64,000 bases of DNA from Bugula neritina (Eukaryota > Bryozoa > Gymnolaemata > Cheilostomatida > Bugulidae), in NCBI GenBank assembly GCA_964035545.1, contig OZ037765.1, positions 23,252,004 to 23,316,003 on the forward strand, in the 5' to 3' direction. Under the pieces are notes generated by a model that saw only the letters and a list, made by a program, of their open reading frames with translations, ran no database searches and was not told the DNA's origin. The translations under genes were made by a program, and so were the position numbers. Shown here one piece after another: positions 13,054 to 25,699 of the stretch. Position 1 is the first letter of the stretch. Each line of letters begins with the position of its first letter.

Positions 13054-14689
13054 CAATGAACTCTCATCTCTTCTGAGTTTTCTTCAACACTAAACAAAGC
13101 ATTAACTGAGTAATAATCTAATCTTAATCAATATCGGATGTAAATCTAATTTAGACGCCAACAGACCACATGCAGGACAATATCTACCACACATTAAACA
13201 ACCATTTGAATATTATGAGGCTTCAAAATAGCAAGCATATTGTGTAGAAGGGAAAATAAAGATGACAATTTAGTACTTATTGGTTAATTTTACAAATTTT
13301 ACTCACCATTTTCAAGCAAAGTCAGGATACTGGATGGCTATATGTGTCTAGAAGAAAGTGCAGAAAAAAAGCCCAACAGCAAAAAAGTTATTTTTATAAA
13401 TTTCTCAGAAGTCTAACAACTGGAAAACTTAAATGTGGAAATGTTAACATGAAACTTAATCTTGGGTTTTCAAGCACACAAAATAAGTTCTTTCTTGTGA
13501 ATCAGTTGACAATCTAAAAATATAAACAATGAAATATGCCTAGCCATGTTTCCAACATGTATATACATGTACACCGAATAACATACTCACAATTGAAAAA
13601 GCAATAATGATGTTGTTTCAAGACATTGTAGACTATTACCTTTTTTAACCAAGCTAACTGCTGTTGCAATGAATTTCTAAGTAGATGAAACAAATACAAA
13701 GGTAATAAGAACATATCTTGTCTTTCTATATGAAGTGAAAACTGAAGAACTTGCTATATTATTAGGGCTATAATATTTCTATCTCTAATCAATAAAGCAA
13801 TAAAAATATGGTACTAGCAATGGTCAGTTTTATAACCAAATAACTGAAAATCTCTCAAACTACCTTCTGTAAGTTTTATAAAAACTCACTTAACAAAGTC
13901 TATCCAAACTAGTAAATAATTCTCACCGTCACAACTATAATTATAAAAACTGGACAGAGTCCGTGACTTGTTTATGCTGTTAATCTAAACGCTTGAAAAT
14001 TGAGTCACTTCGTTTAAGTTATAGCTAATTGCTTAAACTAAGCTTAATTGACATGAAGATTTTGACTGACTTGCAAGAAGTCTTGACAGTAGTGGAAGTC
14101 AAATTATATTAATTATTTTTAGAGTTGATAGAAAATTTTCAGATTTCTGCTCTTGACATAATTTAACTATCTTAATTTTATTCCAGTGGAAATTTCACAG
14201 AATTCAATTTAATGCTGCCAGAAAGATTTGATGACTCTTATACCAAAATTATTTTTTTAATTAGGAGAATTATTTACATTGACATTACATTGGTTAAAAA
14301 TAAATATAAAATTAACACAAACAAGTTTCAAGTTACTCACATGTCTATTGAGTATGAAGTTGATTGTTTTGCCACTTATTTGAATAAACAACTTACGGCA
14401 GCTTTTTCGTTTCTGAAAGAAGAATAATATTTTACTGTCACTATGATTTGACTTAAATTGAATTTCAACACTAAAAACTTTGACTAAGCAGCACTAAACG
14501 TTAAACATACACATCGTAATTGATAATCACAAAGTATATCGGGTTGAGACCTTAAAGAACAATATCAATGATCACTACGAATCAAAAACTCAAACAAGTA
14601 AAATACGGTAATATGTCATAACTTAATACCTAATATCAAATTTCATACAAAAGTGAATTATGACTATAATATACAGCAGAAGGTCTGGC
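13054..14689. other. non-coding stretch upstream of the vasculin gene
   Basis: AT-rich, with no convincing ORF. It should contain the vasculin 5' UTR and promoter. A short upstream ORF starting inside the 5' leader (ATG on the minus strand near 13070) ends just over the chosen start. Nothing else is recognisable. Confidence 0.4.
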
Positions 14690-14750
14690 TCAGTAAACAC
14701 AAGGTCAGGGGTTCAATCCCTTGGAAGGGCATTCAGTCATAATTTCTCCT
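14690..14750 (+). repeat. tRNA-like (SINE head?) sequence
   Basis: It contains TGGCTCAGTAAA, like a pol III A box, and GGGGTTCAATCCC, like a B box, at tRNA-like spacing. The acceptor arms do not pair well, so this is more likely a decayed tRNA-derived SINE or tRNA pseudogene than a working tRNA. Confidence 0.35.
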
Positions 14751-16589
14751 TTGCCACAATAGTGCAAACGTCGCTAGCCCGCTTAAAAAACTTTTTCAAT
14801 CAGGGGTTTTCATTGGGACGGCAACTATAAACCCATGCATGTTTTATTACCATCTGACTAACTTTAATGCTTAATAGTTTAAGCACGTATTAGTGTAAGT
14901 ATCACTAAGTTTAGCATCAGTAAATCAAAATGCAATGCATATCCAAACAGTGATGGTAATTTATGGTCATATTGCTGTTGTTAGCAATAATGCACACTCA
15001 ATAATTATTCAGTGTTCAATTATTTTACTAAAGAGTCCTTGGATTACCAAAAATCATGAATTACTATTAGTATTAGCAAAGCCAAATGCAATACACTTGT
15101 TAATTTATTTAGGTATCAAACTTCAACTTAAAGTTGACCATCAGGATTCAGGAGTGTTCAGCCATAAAATTAAAAGAGTTGAAGCACCACTCAAAGAATC
15201 GATTTTCATTCTGATTCTCAATGTGAATTTCAATTTGATTTTGTCATCAAGTTCAATTCAAAGCTTACAACAAGCCTGACTGGCAGTTTCCCTTTGACTT
15301 TCAGTTTTACCTTCAGACTGAGAGTCACAGGGACTATAACTATGCCTATTAGTCTGCTTCACCCTCACAGTCACTTTCAATTTTACTTTTAATTATAGTG
15401 AGAAATTTATGTACTATCAGTGTAAGTATGACTAATACTACTGCTATTACTATTACTAATAGTGGTAATTTCTATTAGATTTAGCATTACTGTTACAGTT
15501 GATCTTGATTGGGTTAAGTCCCAAGACCGCTCGGAGAGAGCAGTGTTACTAGCAAAAGAACATTTGGTATAAGACTAAGAGTAAAACTAAAAAGTAGTCT
15601 TAGAGCTAGTATGACTTTTGTTCAGTTCCAGGATTAAATTCCCACAATTACTTTGACTTTGTCACAACGACTATAATTATTAAGATTACTATTACTGTTA
15701 GTATCAGTATCACTATGGTACTGATAGTGACTATCAGTATCACTATCACATTCTTATTCACTTTCAGAGATTCACATTGACTGAATGCGACTATTATTAT
15801 TATAATAATTATTATTATTAAATTTAGTGATTTACTCATTGACAGTAATTTAGTTTTTATAAGATTTCAGTACAGTACGAATATCAATTTCAAATTACAA
15901 AAAAATTTTAAATTACTAGTATTACTACTTCACTAGTACTAGTAGTAGTAGTAGTACACTGTACAGTAGCACTAGTACTACTATAAGTATAAGCATACCT
16001 AGTACTGTACTAGTAGTAGTACTTATCTTGCACTTGGTCTTATGTACCAGTACTGCTAGTAGTAGTACTAGTAGTAGTAGTACTACTACTAGTACTAGTA
16101 CTACTAGTACTACTACGAAGTAATCATTTTCATAGTGATACTGATAGTGATAGCGTTTTTAAACGCCAATTTTCAATGCATACAAACCTGAGTTGGCTTT
16201 GTTGGCAAATTAAGTCTTCAGATCAATATTGTTAAAACTCAAGTTAAGAACTAGAAATTCAGTTGTCAAGAATATCAATATGAATACAAATTCACTTCAA
16301 GACTAAGGACAAAAGTAAATCACGGTCCCTCTTTAAAATCGTTATTTAGAATTTGACCTTGACCTTCTAGTTCTAGCGACATCTACAATTTAGAAGTGAT
16401 AACTCCCGAATGGTTTACTTTTGTTTTTAGGCATAACAATAATGTACCAAGATATTGCTATAATTAAACAAACTGATTTGTCAATTGAGAACCACCAATT
16501 TATTCTAATATGCAATTATTACACTTATAATTTAATATTAATTTCTTTTATTTTTGTCCACAGTGTGTCTCTCATGTGAAAACTTACAT
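14751..16589. other. gene-free stretch with low-complexity blocks
   Basis: A 114-codon open frame (14935-15279) lacks any recognisable motif. From 15400 the sequence is increasingly repetitive in ACT/AGT and TTA/TAA triplets. Confidence 0.4.
15925..16122. repeat. self-complementary ACT/AGT trinucleotide repeat
   Basis: A run of AGT, ACT, TAG and CTAG words (for example ACTAGTACTAGTAGTAG) that is palindromic at many offsets. It can fold on itself or pair with either strand. It is probably a degenerate microsatellite. Confidence 0.8.
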
Positions 16590-16597
16590 ATTATACT

Positions 16598-16626
16598 GTG
16601 TGTGTGTGTGCGTGTGCGTGTGCGTG
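16598..16626 (+). repeat. GT/GTGTGC microsatellite, left part
   Basis: An alternating TG/CG run that stops abruptly at the hAT-like element. The matching right part lies at 18423-18486. The two were probably one tract before insertion. Confidence 0.85.
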
Positions 16627-18422
16627 CAGGGATGTAGTGGCAAAAATATTCTTGGCCATACTCTCAGGCCGGGGGTCCAGGGGGCCGCCCAGGCCCCCGG
16701 CGGGGTCCGGGGCAGCGCCCCGGCCGCCGAAGCCCTCAGAGCGCTTCTGATGCAAATTTATGCAATTTAAAGCCATTGTGAACTCTAATTCTTCTGAAAA
16801 AAATCTGTGTTGAAATGTGCACCTCACTATTATTTTCATACCATACCAGCTACATGACGACTGGGCATTGCTGCAAACTATATAAATATATAGTATTGTC
16901 CCATACCTGTTGACTGTAATTTTAAATGTAGTCTTACTCAATTGACACTAAGTCCAACCTGTACAGAAAAATTGCTGAAGATCTCAAAAAGATGGAAGGA
17001 TAGAGACAGGTAACAAGTGCTCTCCAAATGTAACCTGATTACTTCAAATATCTAATACACTGACGTGCACAGAAAAAAAATTATAGAACAGAACAGAGGA
17101 AGATTGCAAATTAGAAAATGTGTGTTGGTTATTTATAAAGAGCAATTTGAATTGATAACTCATTGGCAAGCAGAAATTGGTTGAAAACCTAGTTGGAGTT
17201 TATTAGAGTGTACTAGTCTAATCCATAAGGAGATACCACCGCACCTCCTTGCACACAATAAAGCACACCAAAGAAGAGTATGTTAACTTGGTTTTAAAGT
17301 AAAACCCCTGAGCTTCCACTAGACACATCAAGGAAATATACCCCAAAAGAACAAATTTGACAGGTTCAATATGTGTTAACCTAGAAGATGATAAAATGTA
17401 AAGCCAGGTGTTAGTACAATCAAACATAAAAGGTTACTTATGGTGGTGTACAGTTTGCAAAACCTCATTGCATTGATAATTAACATGCAATAACTTTAGG
17501 TTTTTGACCAAAATGTGGATATAGTACCTGTAGACCTCAGTGATAAGTTTTCATTAACCTCTCCTACACACCTGGTACTGTTTCCTGAAGACATTTTGAT
17601 TTTATTTCTGGATTTCATGTTGGTTTTTTTCCAAATTTCATTGCTTATTGACAAAATGCAAGTCCACACAAGATAAATAATGGCAACTTTCTAGCTGACA
17701 CTGCCTTGCTGAGGCCACATTATTGGTATATTATAAGAATTTAGTCCCGCCAAATAAAACCATACTTAATTGTGCTAGAGTTAAAATTTAAAAACTATGT
17801 TTTAGATCTTCCTGTTCCTCAGAGCACCTGATTTTTCGAATTTTCAATATTTTTTTTGCAAGGTTATAGACAAAAATCTACTATTTTGGCTAATTTTACC
17901 TGAAAAGTTTATTTTTCAAACCCTGCCAAATATCTCAGCAGGAAAGCATAGTATTCGAATAAAACAAACACTGTCGAAAACCTGAGAAATTTATGCATAG
18001 CAAACTTTTTTATCTTTTCAATAGCCTTCATAGATTTTCTAAAAATTAGTGATTTATACACTGAAAATGAAATATTTTTTCCTTAGTAATCACTAATGCG
18101 CAGGACTTCGCGCTTCAGTGAATACGTAGAGATGAGAAGATGGAATGTTGATAGCTGCTTATTATTCATAGTATAATCTCAGGCTAAACAATCACAAGTA
18201 GGCAACACGCATGCCACCCACATAGCATTAACATAACAAGAACTTACACTAGACTGTGAGCGAAATTTATGATGTTCTCAGTGAGGATGCCCTAACTATC
18301 CTGTGCACTAATCAGTAACACTTTCAAAAAATATATGCCCATACGGGCGTATGGCCAAGAACAGCCTATTTTCTTCTAGGCCATACGGCGTATGGGACCG
18401 TATGGGTACCACTACATCCCTG
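16627..18422. mobile_element. non-autonomous hAT-like DNA transposon (1.8 kb)
   Basis: The ends are perfect 14-bp terminal inverted repeats: CAGGGATGTAGTGG at 16627-16640 and its complement at 18409-18422. The flanks are identical 8-mers, TGTGCGTG at 16619-16626 and 18423-18430. An 8-bp duplication and CAGGG-type ends fit the hAT superfamily. The caveat is that the flanks lie in a GT-type microsatellite, where an 8-bp match could arise by chance. Inside, near the left end, is a strikingly GC-rich block (about 16667-16745, GGGGTCC/GGCCGCC words) in otherwise AT-rich DNA. Near the right end is a set of short CATACGG/CCGTATG inverted repeats. No transposase-like ORF is present, so it would need a transposase in trans. 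Confidence 0.8.
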
Positions 18423-18486
18423 TGTGCGTGTATGTGTGCGTGTGCGTGTGCGTGTGCGTGTGCGTGTGCGTGTGCGTGTGCGTGTG
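18423..18486 (+). repeat. TGTGCG microsatellite, right part
   Basis: Tandem TGTGCG units immediately after the hAT-like element, continuing the tract at 16598-16626. The 83-codon open frame through it is an artefact of the repeat. Confidence 0.85.
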
Positions 18487-18767
18487 TTTATATACTATAT
18501 TTATTATTTTTACTGCATCAATTAAATTATTTTAGCTTATATATAAGTATAGCATGTTATATTTACATTATACCCACCGGGACAGGCAGAACCACCATTT
18601 GATGCTCATTGTAACCAGAAAACTGATTGGGGTAAATTGGCTGTAACTAATAATATAAGATTTAGTCTAGAAGTAACCTCAAATTATCTTTCACTCATCA
18701 CACTCCGAGGGGTGGCCACGCAATTTTTTTAGAAATGGAGAGTTTGAAGGGTCCTAATTAATCTGTG

Positions 18768-19110
18768 AAAACTCTAGACTGTTATGTGCACCCAGTTAGC
18801 CACAAAAGCGCTTCAAACTTTTAAAATGAATCAGGAGTTGCCTTCTCTTAACGTTTTTGTGAATAGGCTAAATATCTTGGAATTATTCAAGCTAATTTAT
18901 TTTATATAAGCAAGATCATTTTGCTGATAATTATAGATACTCTTTTCAATTTTCTGTTATAAAAACTCTAAATTGTTTTGTCCACCCAGTTAGTCACAAA
19001 AGCTCTTTAAAACTTTACAGGAGTTGTTTCCCCACAACTTTGTCCAAATCCATTAAATATTATCTTGAAATTATTGAAGCTAGTTTATTATATATACAAG
19101 CAAAAACTTT
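18768..19110 (+). repeat. two diverged tandem copies of an about 195-bp segment
   Basis: The block around 18768-18930 (CACCCAGTTAGCCACAAAAG, then AGGAGTTG and later GGAATTATTCAAGCTA) recurs with changes at about 18962-19100. It lies upstream of the decayed gene at 19.9-21.1 kb. The second copy contains a short frame (KYYLEIIEASLLYIQA) that could be a relic of that gene's N-terminal part. Confidence 0.5.
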
Positions 19111-19861
19111 TGCAGATAAGCATAGATGTGTTTTTCACTTCTCAGAGTTTAATTCTAGTGATTTTCTTGTGAAAACATCTGAAAAAAAGTGGACTCTATG
19201 GACGAAAATAAGCAAAGGAATGGGTTTTCTAGTTATAAGGCAAACATTATTATAGATCAGCTATAAAAAAGCTGAATTGTAAGTAAATCTGTGTCTGATA
19301 ATGATTTTCTACACGATTTTTATTATAATAATTATTTTTACAAAAAAGTAATGAGAAGCATGGGTAGGTTGGTCTGGACTCCGGAAAATAATATTTTAAA
19401 TGTGTATGATTGAGCTTTGCCAATAAATTTAAGCTGAACTATATATAAATGAGCAATTTGGTTTTTAAAACAATGCTATCGATTAAAATGCATATTTTTA
19501 TACTATCTTGATATAATGGCTCTAGATTCAATTTAGCTCACTTATAGTTACAGAAAAAATACCCTAAAGCTTCCCTATAATTTAAAATATATATGATTAT
19601 ATTTAGGCCATCCATTAGAAAATGATCTTGAGCTGCCTTATTCAAAGATCACAGGCATGTACTTTCTTCATGTGTGCCATTTGTCACAAAAATAATAATT
19701 TCTTATTAGCAAATAAAACAAGCTCAGTTTGAGACTGGTGCACTTTTGTGTGAAACATGGAGTAAAAATATTTTAGAGAACAATATTATTATTATAGTTG
19801 TTGCATACCAAAAAAAATGCAGTTAGCTAGAATTTTTTGAACATGGTGGCATTTTTAAGAA

Positions 19862-21130
19862 AGCAGAACTCAAATGCTTACAATTAGATCATAGGGAAGC
19901 AGATACACAAACTTTGTTACATGAAAAATATCTTATGAACATCATAAGCCCAAGTGTAATAATCAAATCTCAAGACACTGATGTCTCGCTATTTGCAAAA
20001 CATTACCTTCTTACCAATTATATTTTTTCACGGGTGTGGTAATTTTGGTGTCATGCCAGATAGAGGCTAGGCTAAGTTTCCTACTTAGACGCTAGTTATT
20101 TATTTTGGTAAAATGTATTTTCATGTGCAACTTATTTTAATATCATTGAAATATATGTATAATTAAATAAATTTGGATCAATTGCTTGTTATTTAGCACA
20201 TAAATAAATTCCTTTGATCCACATTAACTTATTAATTTTATATATTTTATACATCTTGCCTGTTGTTTGAAAAGATATTTTGTTAAGAAGTATCACCTAA
20301 AGATAGTGTCTATTATTAATGTATTACTACTTTTTGTCCCACACAAATTCGTAAAAATAATAGAATATTATTCTAGATAATTCATCTTAGCTACTATAGC
20401 TATTAGCATATTAGCTATTTAGCAATCAATACAACAGTTATATAGGTAATATTAATATATATGGTACGAAATAAAAATATTGTCCATCTGGGAGGAAACC
20501 ATAATCATATTAGGTATTTGAATATTAACATTGCAGCAAATAAATCCAGACTGCAATTGTGTGCAGCGCTTACTAGATTTCATGCTTTAACAGGTTGTGA
20601 TTTGACTATAGTGCTTTTTATGGAAAAGGATAGCGCACAGCCTACTCTCCTTTGAGAAAATATCCTGAATGTACAGGAAGCTTTGAACACTTCGAGAAGT
20701 ATTTCAAGCTGTCAGCCGTTACAGTGGCTGAAGTAGAACAATTTGTCTATAAACTTTATGGAGCAGGAAATTCACAGATAGATGATGTCCGATATAATGT
20801 ATTTTGTTCACCATCTAAAATAACTCAATGCAGTTTGCCTCCAAGAAAAGAGTAGGTTATCAGGCAGCCATTTGGAGAAAGGTGAAAACAGCCTATATTG
20901 ATGCACCACCCCCAGAACATCATGGAAGGGTTGTTGAGAATCATGGCAACATAAATATAAAGTGGATGATTCAAGCTTCCGCACCTGAACATGTATATTG
21001 CAAAGTTTAAACTGCTCCTGTAAGACTAGCTGCAACATATCAAGATGTGGATGTCAGAAGTCTCAAATGCAGTACATGCACTGATGTTTGTCAATGTAAG
21101 GATTGTCTGAAAAGAAGGGCTATATTGGGG
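19862..21130 (+). pseudogene. decayed transposon-associated gene with PIN-like and CXC-like motifs
   Basis: Pieces in different frames align in order with a family I recognise from many aquatic invertebrate genomes. About 19890-20005 reads HREADTQTLL... then SQDTDVSLF, an acidic SxDTDV motif. 20551-20655 reads FHALTGCD. 20652-20850 reads LRKYPECTGSF... VEQFVYKLYGAGNS. About 20845-21008 reads YQAAIWRKVK... IKWMIQASAPEH. 21050-21110 reads CSTCTDVCQCKDC, matching a tesmin/TSO1-type CXC end. Frame changes occur near 20650 and 20850 and a stop at 21008, so it is not functional. The DTDV and GCD motifs resemble FEN1/XPG-like (PIN) nuclease active sites; that functional reading is inference. About 450 bases of AT-rich sequence split the first two pieces and may be an intron or insertion. 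Confidence 0.65.
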
Positions 21131-21280
21131 AAGAAGAAGCTGATGAAACTGACCTCAGTGACAATGATGGCGAGAATACTTTTTCATAATAAAGCACTAT
21201 TTTTAGACATTTGTTATATATTTTACTGCAACCAATTTGATTTTGATCATCTCTCATGCTTCTGTTTCTCTAAATAATTT

Positions 21281-24200
21281 TACAGAATCTTGTTGATTTT
21301 TGCAGATGTCTAACGGCTACTGACAGCTAGACTAGCAAATGATTCACTTGGGCTGTGCTCAAAAGATTTCAATATTTACTCATTTCAAGATTTATTTTAT
21401 GCTATAATTTTATAAATATAGTTTTTTCACACATCAGAATGACGTTGTTTTTATTTTTGTATAAATAGCTTGGTCATACAATTATTCTGCATGCTTATGC
21501 CCGCATGCAATATGGCGATTCATAGCAAACAAAACAATTATATAAACAACTTAGTTTCAATTTGAGATAGCGTCTTGCAGTCTTTAAATTCAGTATCAGC
21601 ATAGAATTCTATGTAAGAGGAAATTATTTTTGGTATTTCAGCAAATATTTTTTCTTCAAGATAGCTTGTTAAAATTGGATACTATTTTGCACAATCCACA
21701 TTTCTTTTTATCACCCATTCAAGATGTTGATTTGTTTTTTGCAATAACTTGAGTTTGGGTAGAGATAGGATTCTAGAGTTTGTAGATTCAGAATCAACAC
21801 AAAATTTTGATCTAGAAACAACTTTTTTTAAGTGGCCACCTAGTAAAGTGTAATAAGCCAATTTTTGAGCACTTTTTGGGAGGTTACTTCTAGACTAATT
21901 TAAATTTGTTAGCTTTATTTTGATATATAATTCAAAATTTTCATGACTCATTGCTATATTACATCATTTTGAATAATGCCAGGTCATAATAAAATATAAA
22001 TAGCTGTAATGATAAACCCTCCTTAGGAGATGTCTTTTACCAAGTAAATGTTGTTGCATAAACTTATCATCATTACCGATCATGTTTAAAACCGCTAATA
22101 TGTGAAAGCAAAGTCTCGTATAGTAGAAATCCCTCACAAGCCGACCACATAGTTTGAAACAGTCATGGCAGCACAGGCACCAGATTATTATTATTATTAT
22201 TATGCCGTTCCTTACATCATGAATGGCCTTTTTATAGATTCAAACCCACGACCTTACCACTTACTTCTCATAGTTTTTATGCTAATGATATCACATTGGA
22301 AGCAGCCACACACTTTCCTTTCTTTTCGGAAAAAGCTGAGGTGAGAGTAGGAAAAAGGATATGTGCTAGGCATAATGCTTATAGCAGCATGTATATTATA
22401 TTTTGTAGTCATGAGACTAAACTCCTAAAATCATTGGAAAAAACTTACAATTTTATAGTCTACCCATGATGTATTCTAGAATTAGCTTATAATATTGATA
22501 ATAAAAATACAAGTTGGATTTATCTAGTGTTATACATGCAATTATCAACTAGAGGTATATGGTACAAGTTTTATTTTACACCCTCCTAGATTTGTTTTAG
22601 GTCATTTTTAATATTTATGGCAAAAATGCATATATTTTTATTATTTTATGTTTATATTGTATGTTTATGTTTGAACTATTGGTAAAAATACTGGCAACCA
22701 TTATCCCACTTATAGAATATTTTTTTTATTCCCACAGAAATATTCGCATGATACAATATTCAAATAATATTTAGTGATTTGATTTTAAATCATGATTAAT
22801 AAAGCTTACAAAAATTTGATGCAGGTGCTAGTAAAAGAGTAATGGAAACAGCATAATGGTTATATTGATCAAACAAAACTTAAATTCCAGATCTGACAAA
22901 ATTCACGACAAGTTTCCTTTCAATTCCAATAAAAATAAAATTACTACGTGATTTTATTGGAATTGAATGTAACACACTAGACTAATAATAACATATGTAC
23001 ACGTAATAAAATAATATAGCATACTGGATCCAGAATATAAAATGATGTAATATATGTTGAAACTGAATAACACAATGCATTGCTGAGCATGTTTCCTCGT
23101 GTCACTGCATGTCACTGAGCAATGGCAAGACTGTATGCCATGATCTGATGAATCATACACCGAGTTATGCTGCAGTATTAGGTCCTGCAGACAGCTGTGA
23201 ATGTTGAGATTTGTTTTCTGGGTCATGCAGCATGTATTCTATAGGCTGTGGCTGCATGCATCACATATTGCCATATTGTCTTCGATATTAATGCTTCGGC
23301 ATGAATATAGGAAAGAAAGTACTGCTAATATTGTAAATTTTCACTTTTATCTTTTGATGTAAATTATAGCCATTAATTATTAGCAACAACATAATTATCA
23401 CACTATTTTTGCTGCAGTCAATGCAAAATATTATGAGATTCACACTTGCTATGAAGTAACACCTTTGGGCTAATATTAGCAGTTATCTGCACATGAAATT
23501 TTGGATTCTTGCTTTTCAACCTCATAACCCATTTTTAAAAGCCTTATATTTGCATATTTATATAATTTATTTTTAATTGATAGCTCTAAATCACAGTTAA
23601 TTAAGTTTCTAAAAGTTGGCTACAACAATCCCCATAACTTTAATTTCTGAAAGCTATTTGAACTATTACTTACTGCATTTTTGTGCTACATATTCTATAA
23701 AAACTTCCAGTTGTCACTATAAATTCATAAAAGACATTATTAGATGGTAGGACTAAAGTTTACTAAGATAGTATTTGTAAAACTCAAAGTATGAGGTTTT
23801 GATAGGAGCAGAATAGAGAGCTTTGCAATCTTACAAATCAGCAGGCATTGTTATGCTCCAGAGAACAATTAAACAATGCATGAATTAGAATTAGAATAAT
23901 CAATGGGTTTTTAAGATAGAAAGTAAACAAATAGTATAAAACTGAAAATACTAAAATTAATTCTGTGTGGTAACACATGCTAATGCTTTCAAAATCTTGT
24001 AAAAAAACTGAGTCAAAATAAAAAAAATTAGACTTTGCCCAAATTGTTTCTAGAAATAGTAGCAATATTCAAATTGAAATTATAGTTACAATGAGAAATA
24101 TTTCTATTAACTATCTCATGCAGAAGATCAATTGAATTGATCATAATATTTTATAGTATACTTTTTATGTTAGGTTTTGCTACTTTTTTTATTATATTAT

Positions 24201-24540
24201 GCACTCTATTGTGAAATTTAAAGGCTCTACATTTATTGGCCAAACTTGCTACATAGTCTTTGAGTTTTCTTTTGTAATCTAGTCATTCATGCAGTCATTC
24301 TTGTACTAATACAGCTTCTCACAGTGATTCTTGTACTCGTACAGTCACTGCTGTCAACCAATAAACAGCATTCTAGAATAATTTCGATAGAAATATCTGT
24401 TTAAACCAATGAACTAGAACTTATAGTTCAAAACAATGTATGCTATAAGATCCACAGTTCATTTAACTTGAAGTGTAAAGTTATCACATATACTCTAGAG
24501 CATAATTATTTCAAGTTGTAAAAGCAGCATAACAGAATGA
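21281..24540. other. gene-free AT-rich stretch
   Basis: It contains a short TTA repeat (about 22186-22202), a 16-bp-arm inverted repeat (22919-22966), and open frames without recognisable motifs. No gene is supported. Confidence 0.45.
22919..22966. repeat. short inverted repeat
   Basis: TTCAATTCCAATAAAA and its complement TTTTATTGGAATTGAA are separated by about 16 bases, forming a possible hairpin. No flanking duplication is seen. Confidence 0.7.
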
Positions 24541-24565
24541 ATATCCAACAGTTAATTAGGCATTC

Positions 24566-24790
24566 AACGTTGCGTTTAGCGCAACGTTCTACTCAAATAG
24601 ATGATCACATCACGTGATTCTTGCCTATATACGCCACCCAACGACTGCAATAGTTGTCAATTCATTAATTAGATAACAGCACGCCCTCGCCCATTGGCTG
24701 TGGCTTTACGTCTTGGCAGCCCGGATGTTTCAGTGCAGACGTTGACCCTACAGTTAGTAGAATAGTAGCGCGCTAGCAATGCAAGTTCCA
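24566..24790. promoter_or_regulatory. promoter-like CpG-bearing patch
   Basis: In an AT-rich, CpG-poor area this patch has a perfect 9-bp inverted repeat (AACGTTGCG / CGCAACGTT, 24566-24588), a CACGTG E-box (within TCACGTGA, near 24612), an ATTGG (inverted CCAAT box, near 24683) and many CpG steps. A donor-like CAG|GTTAGT follows near 24873 and an acceptor-like GGCAG near 25500. AATAAA near 25665 could end a short transcript. No ORF of note lies between, so a non-coding RNA or a 5' exon is possible. This is inference from motifs only. Confidence 0.3.
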
Positions 24791-25699
24791 TCGCATAAAT
24801 AACAATAAATTTTAATGATATAATTAACAAAATATAAATGAATTTGAATTGGAATTAACTTTAAGAGGCACAGGTTAGTTTTGTTTTTCAGTATTTGTAT
24901 GATTTGAAGCTTTCCTTAAGTATTGTTTATCTATTTCAACTTAATAATAAATATTTGGTTTATTTAACATGTTTAGGAGTTTAACAAGTTTGAAATATCA
25001 GTGTGGTCCGTGCATGATAAAATTCATGGCTATGTGTTTACTTTATAATAGATTTCTCATAAAATTACAAATTCTTAAGACAGGCTCTCCAGTTATTGAT
25101 CAGATTGTCACAGGATAGAACCCTAATTTGTAGCTTAAAGTTTTACTTTTACTCATAACAGTAATTCACTGCAACTACTAATTCAAGTCAACTTTGAATA
25201 CAAGTTCAATCTTTGTTTATGTGATACATGCACTAATACTTGTCTTAACTTTGTCTATGGCAGTTATCATTTGTTGTCATTTTTATTATAAACTTTAATA
25301 TTTTTAGTAGACCTACAATGTCATTTCCTAGAGTCAAACTCACCCTAGCTAGCCACTAAAAGAAAGCAAGAGGTGATTAATCTAAAGTCTGCATATATGT
25401 TTGAATACTTTACAATGTCATAAATAATTTTTGTTTGTTTTGTTTTAAAAACCTATTATAATTGTATATATTAACCTACTTTTATAGTTTCTTACGGCAG
25501 TTGGAAAACGTAAAAATAAAGTTACGAAAACCAACACCAGTACAACTCATCTATAGTTAGTGGCGACGCTACATGAAGAGATTCTAATTATTGTATGATG
25601 ATTGGCTGTTTTATCCACCAATCATGATGCAGTATTAATTATAACTGTATCTAATGGTTAAGTAAATAAACATTCATGTTATTTCATGGCAGGAAATTG

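Noticed and set aside
14935-15279. 114-codon ORF
   Set aside because: No motif, no splice partners, AT-rich composition; chance open frame next to low-complexity sequence.
16576-16941. Gly/Pro/Ala-rich ORFs through the GC-rich block
   Set aside because: They run through a GT microsatellite and the hAT-like element end, on both strands; composition explains them.
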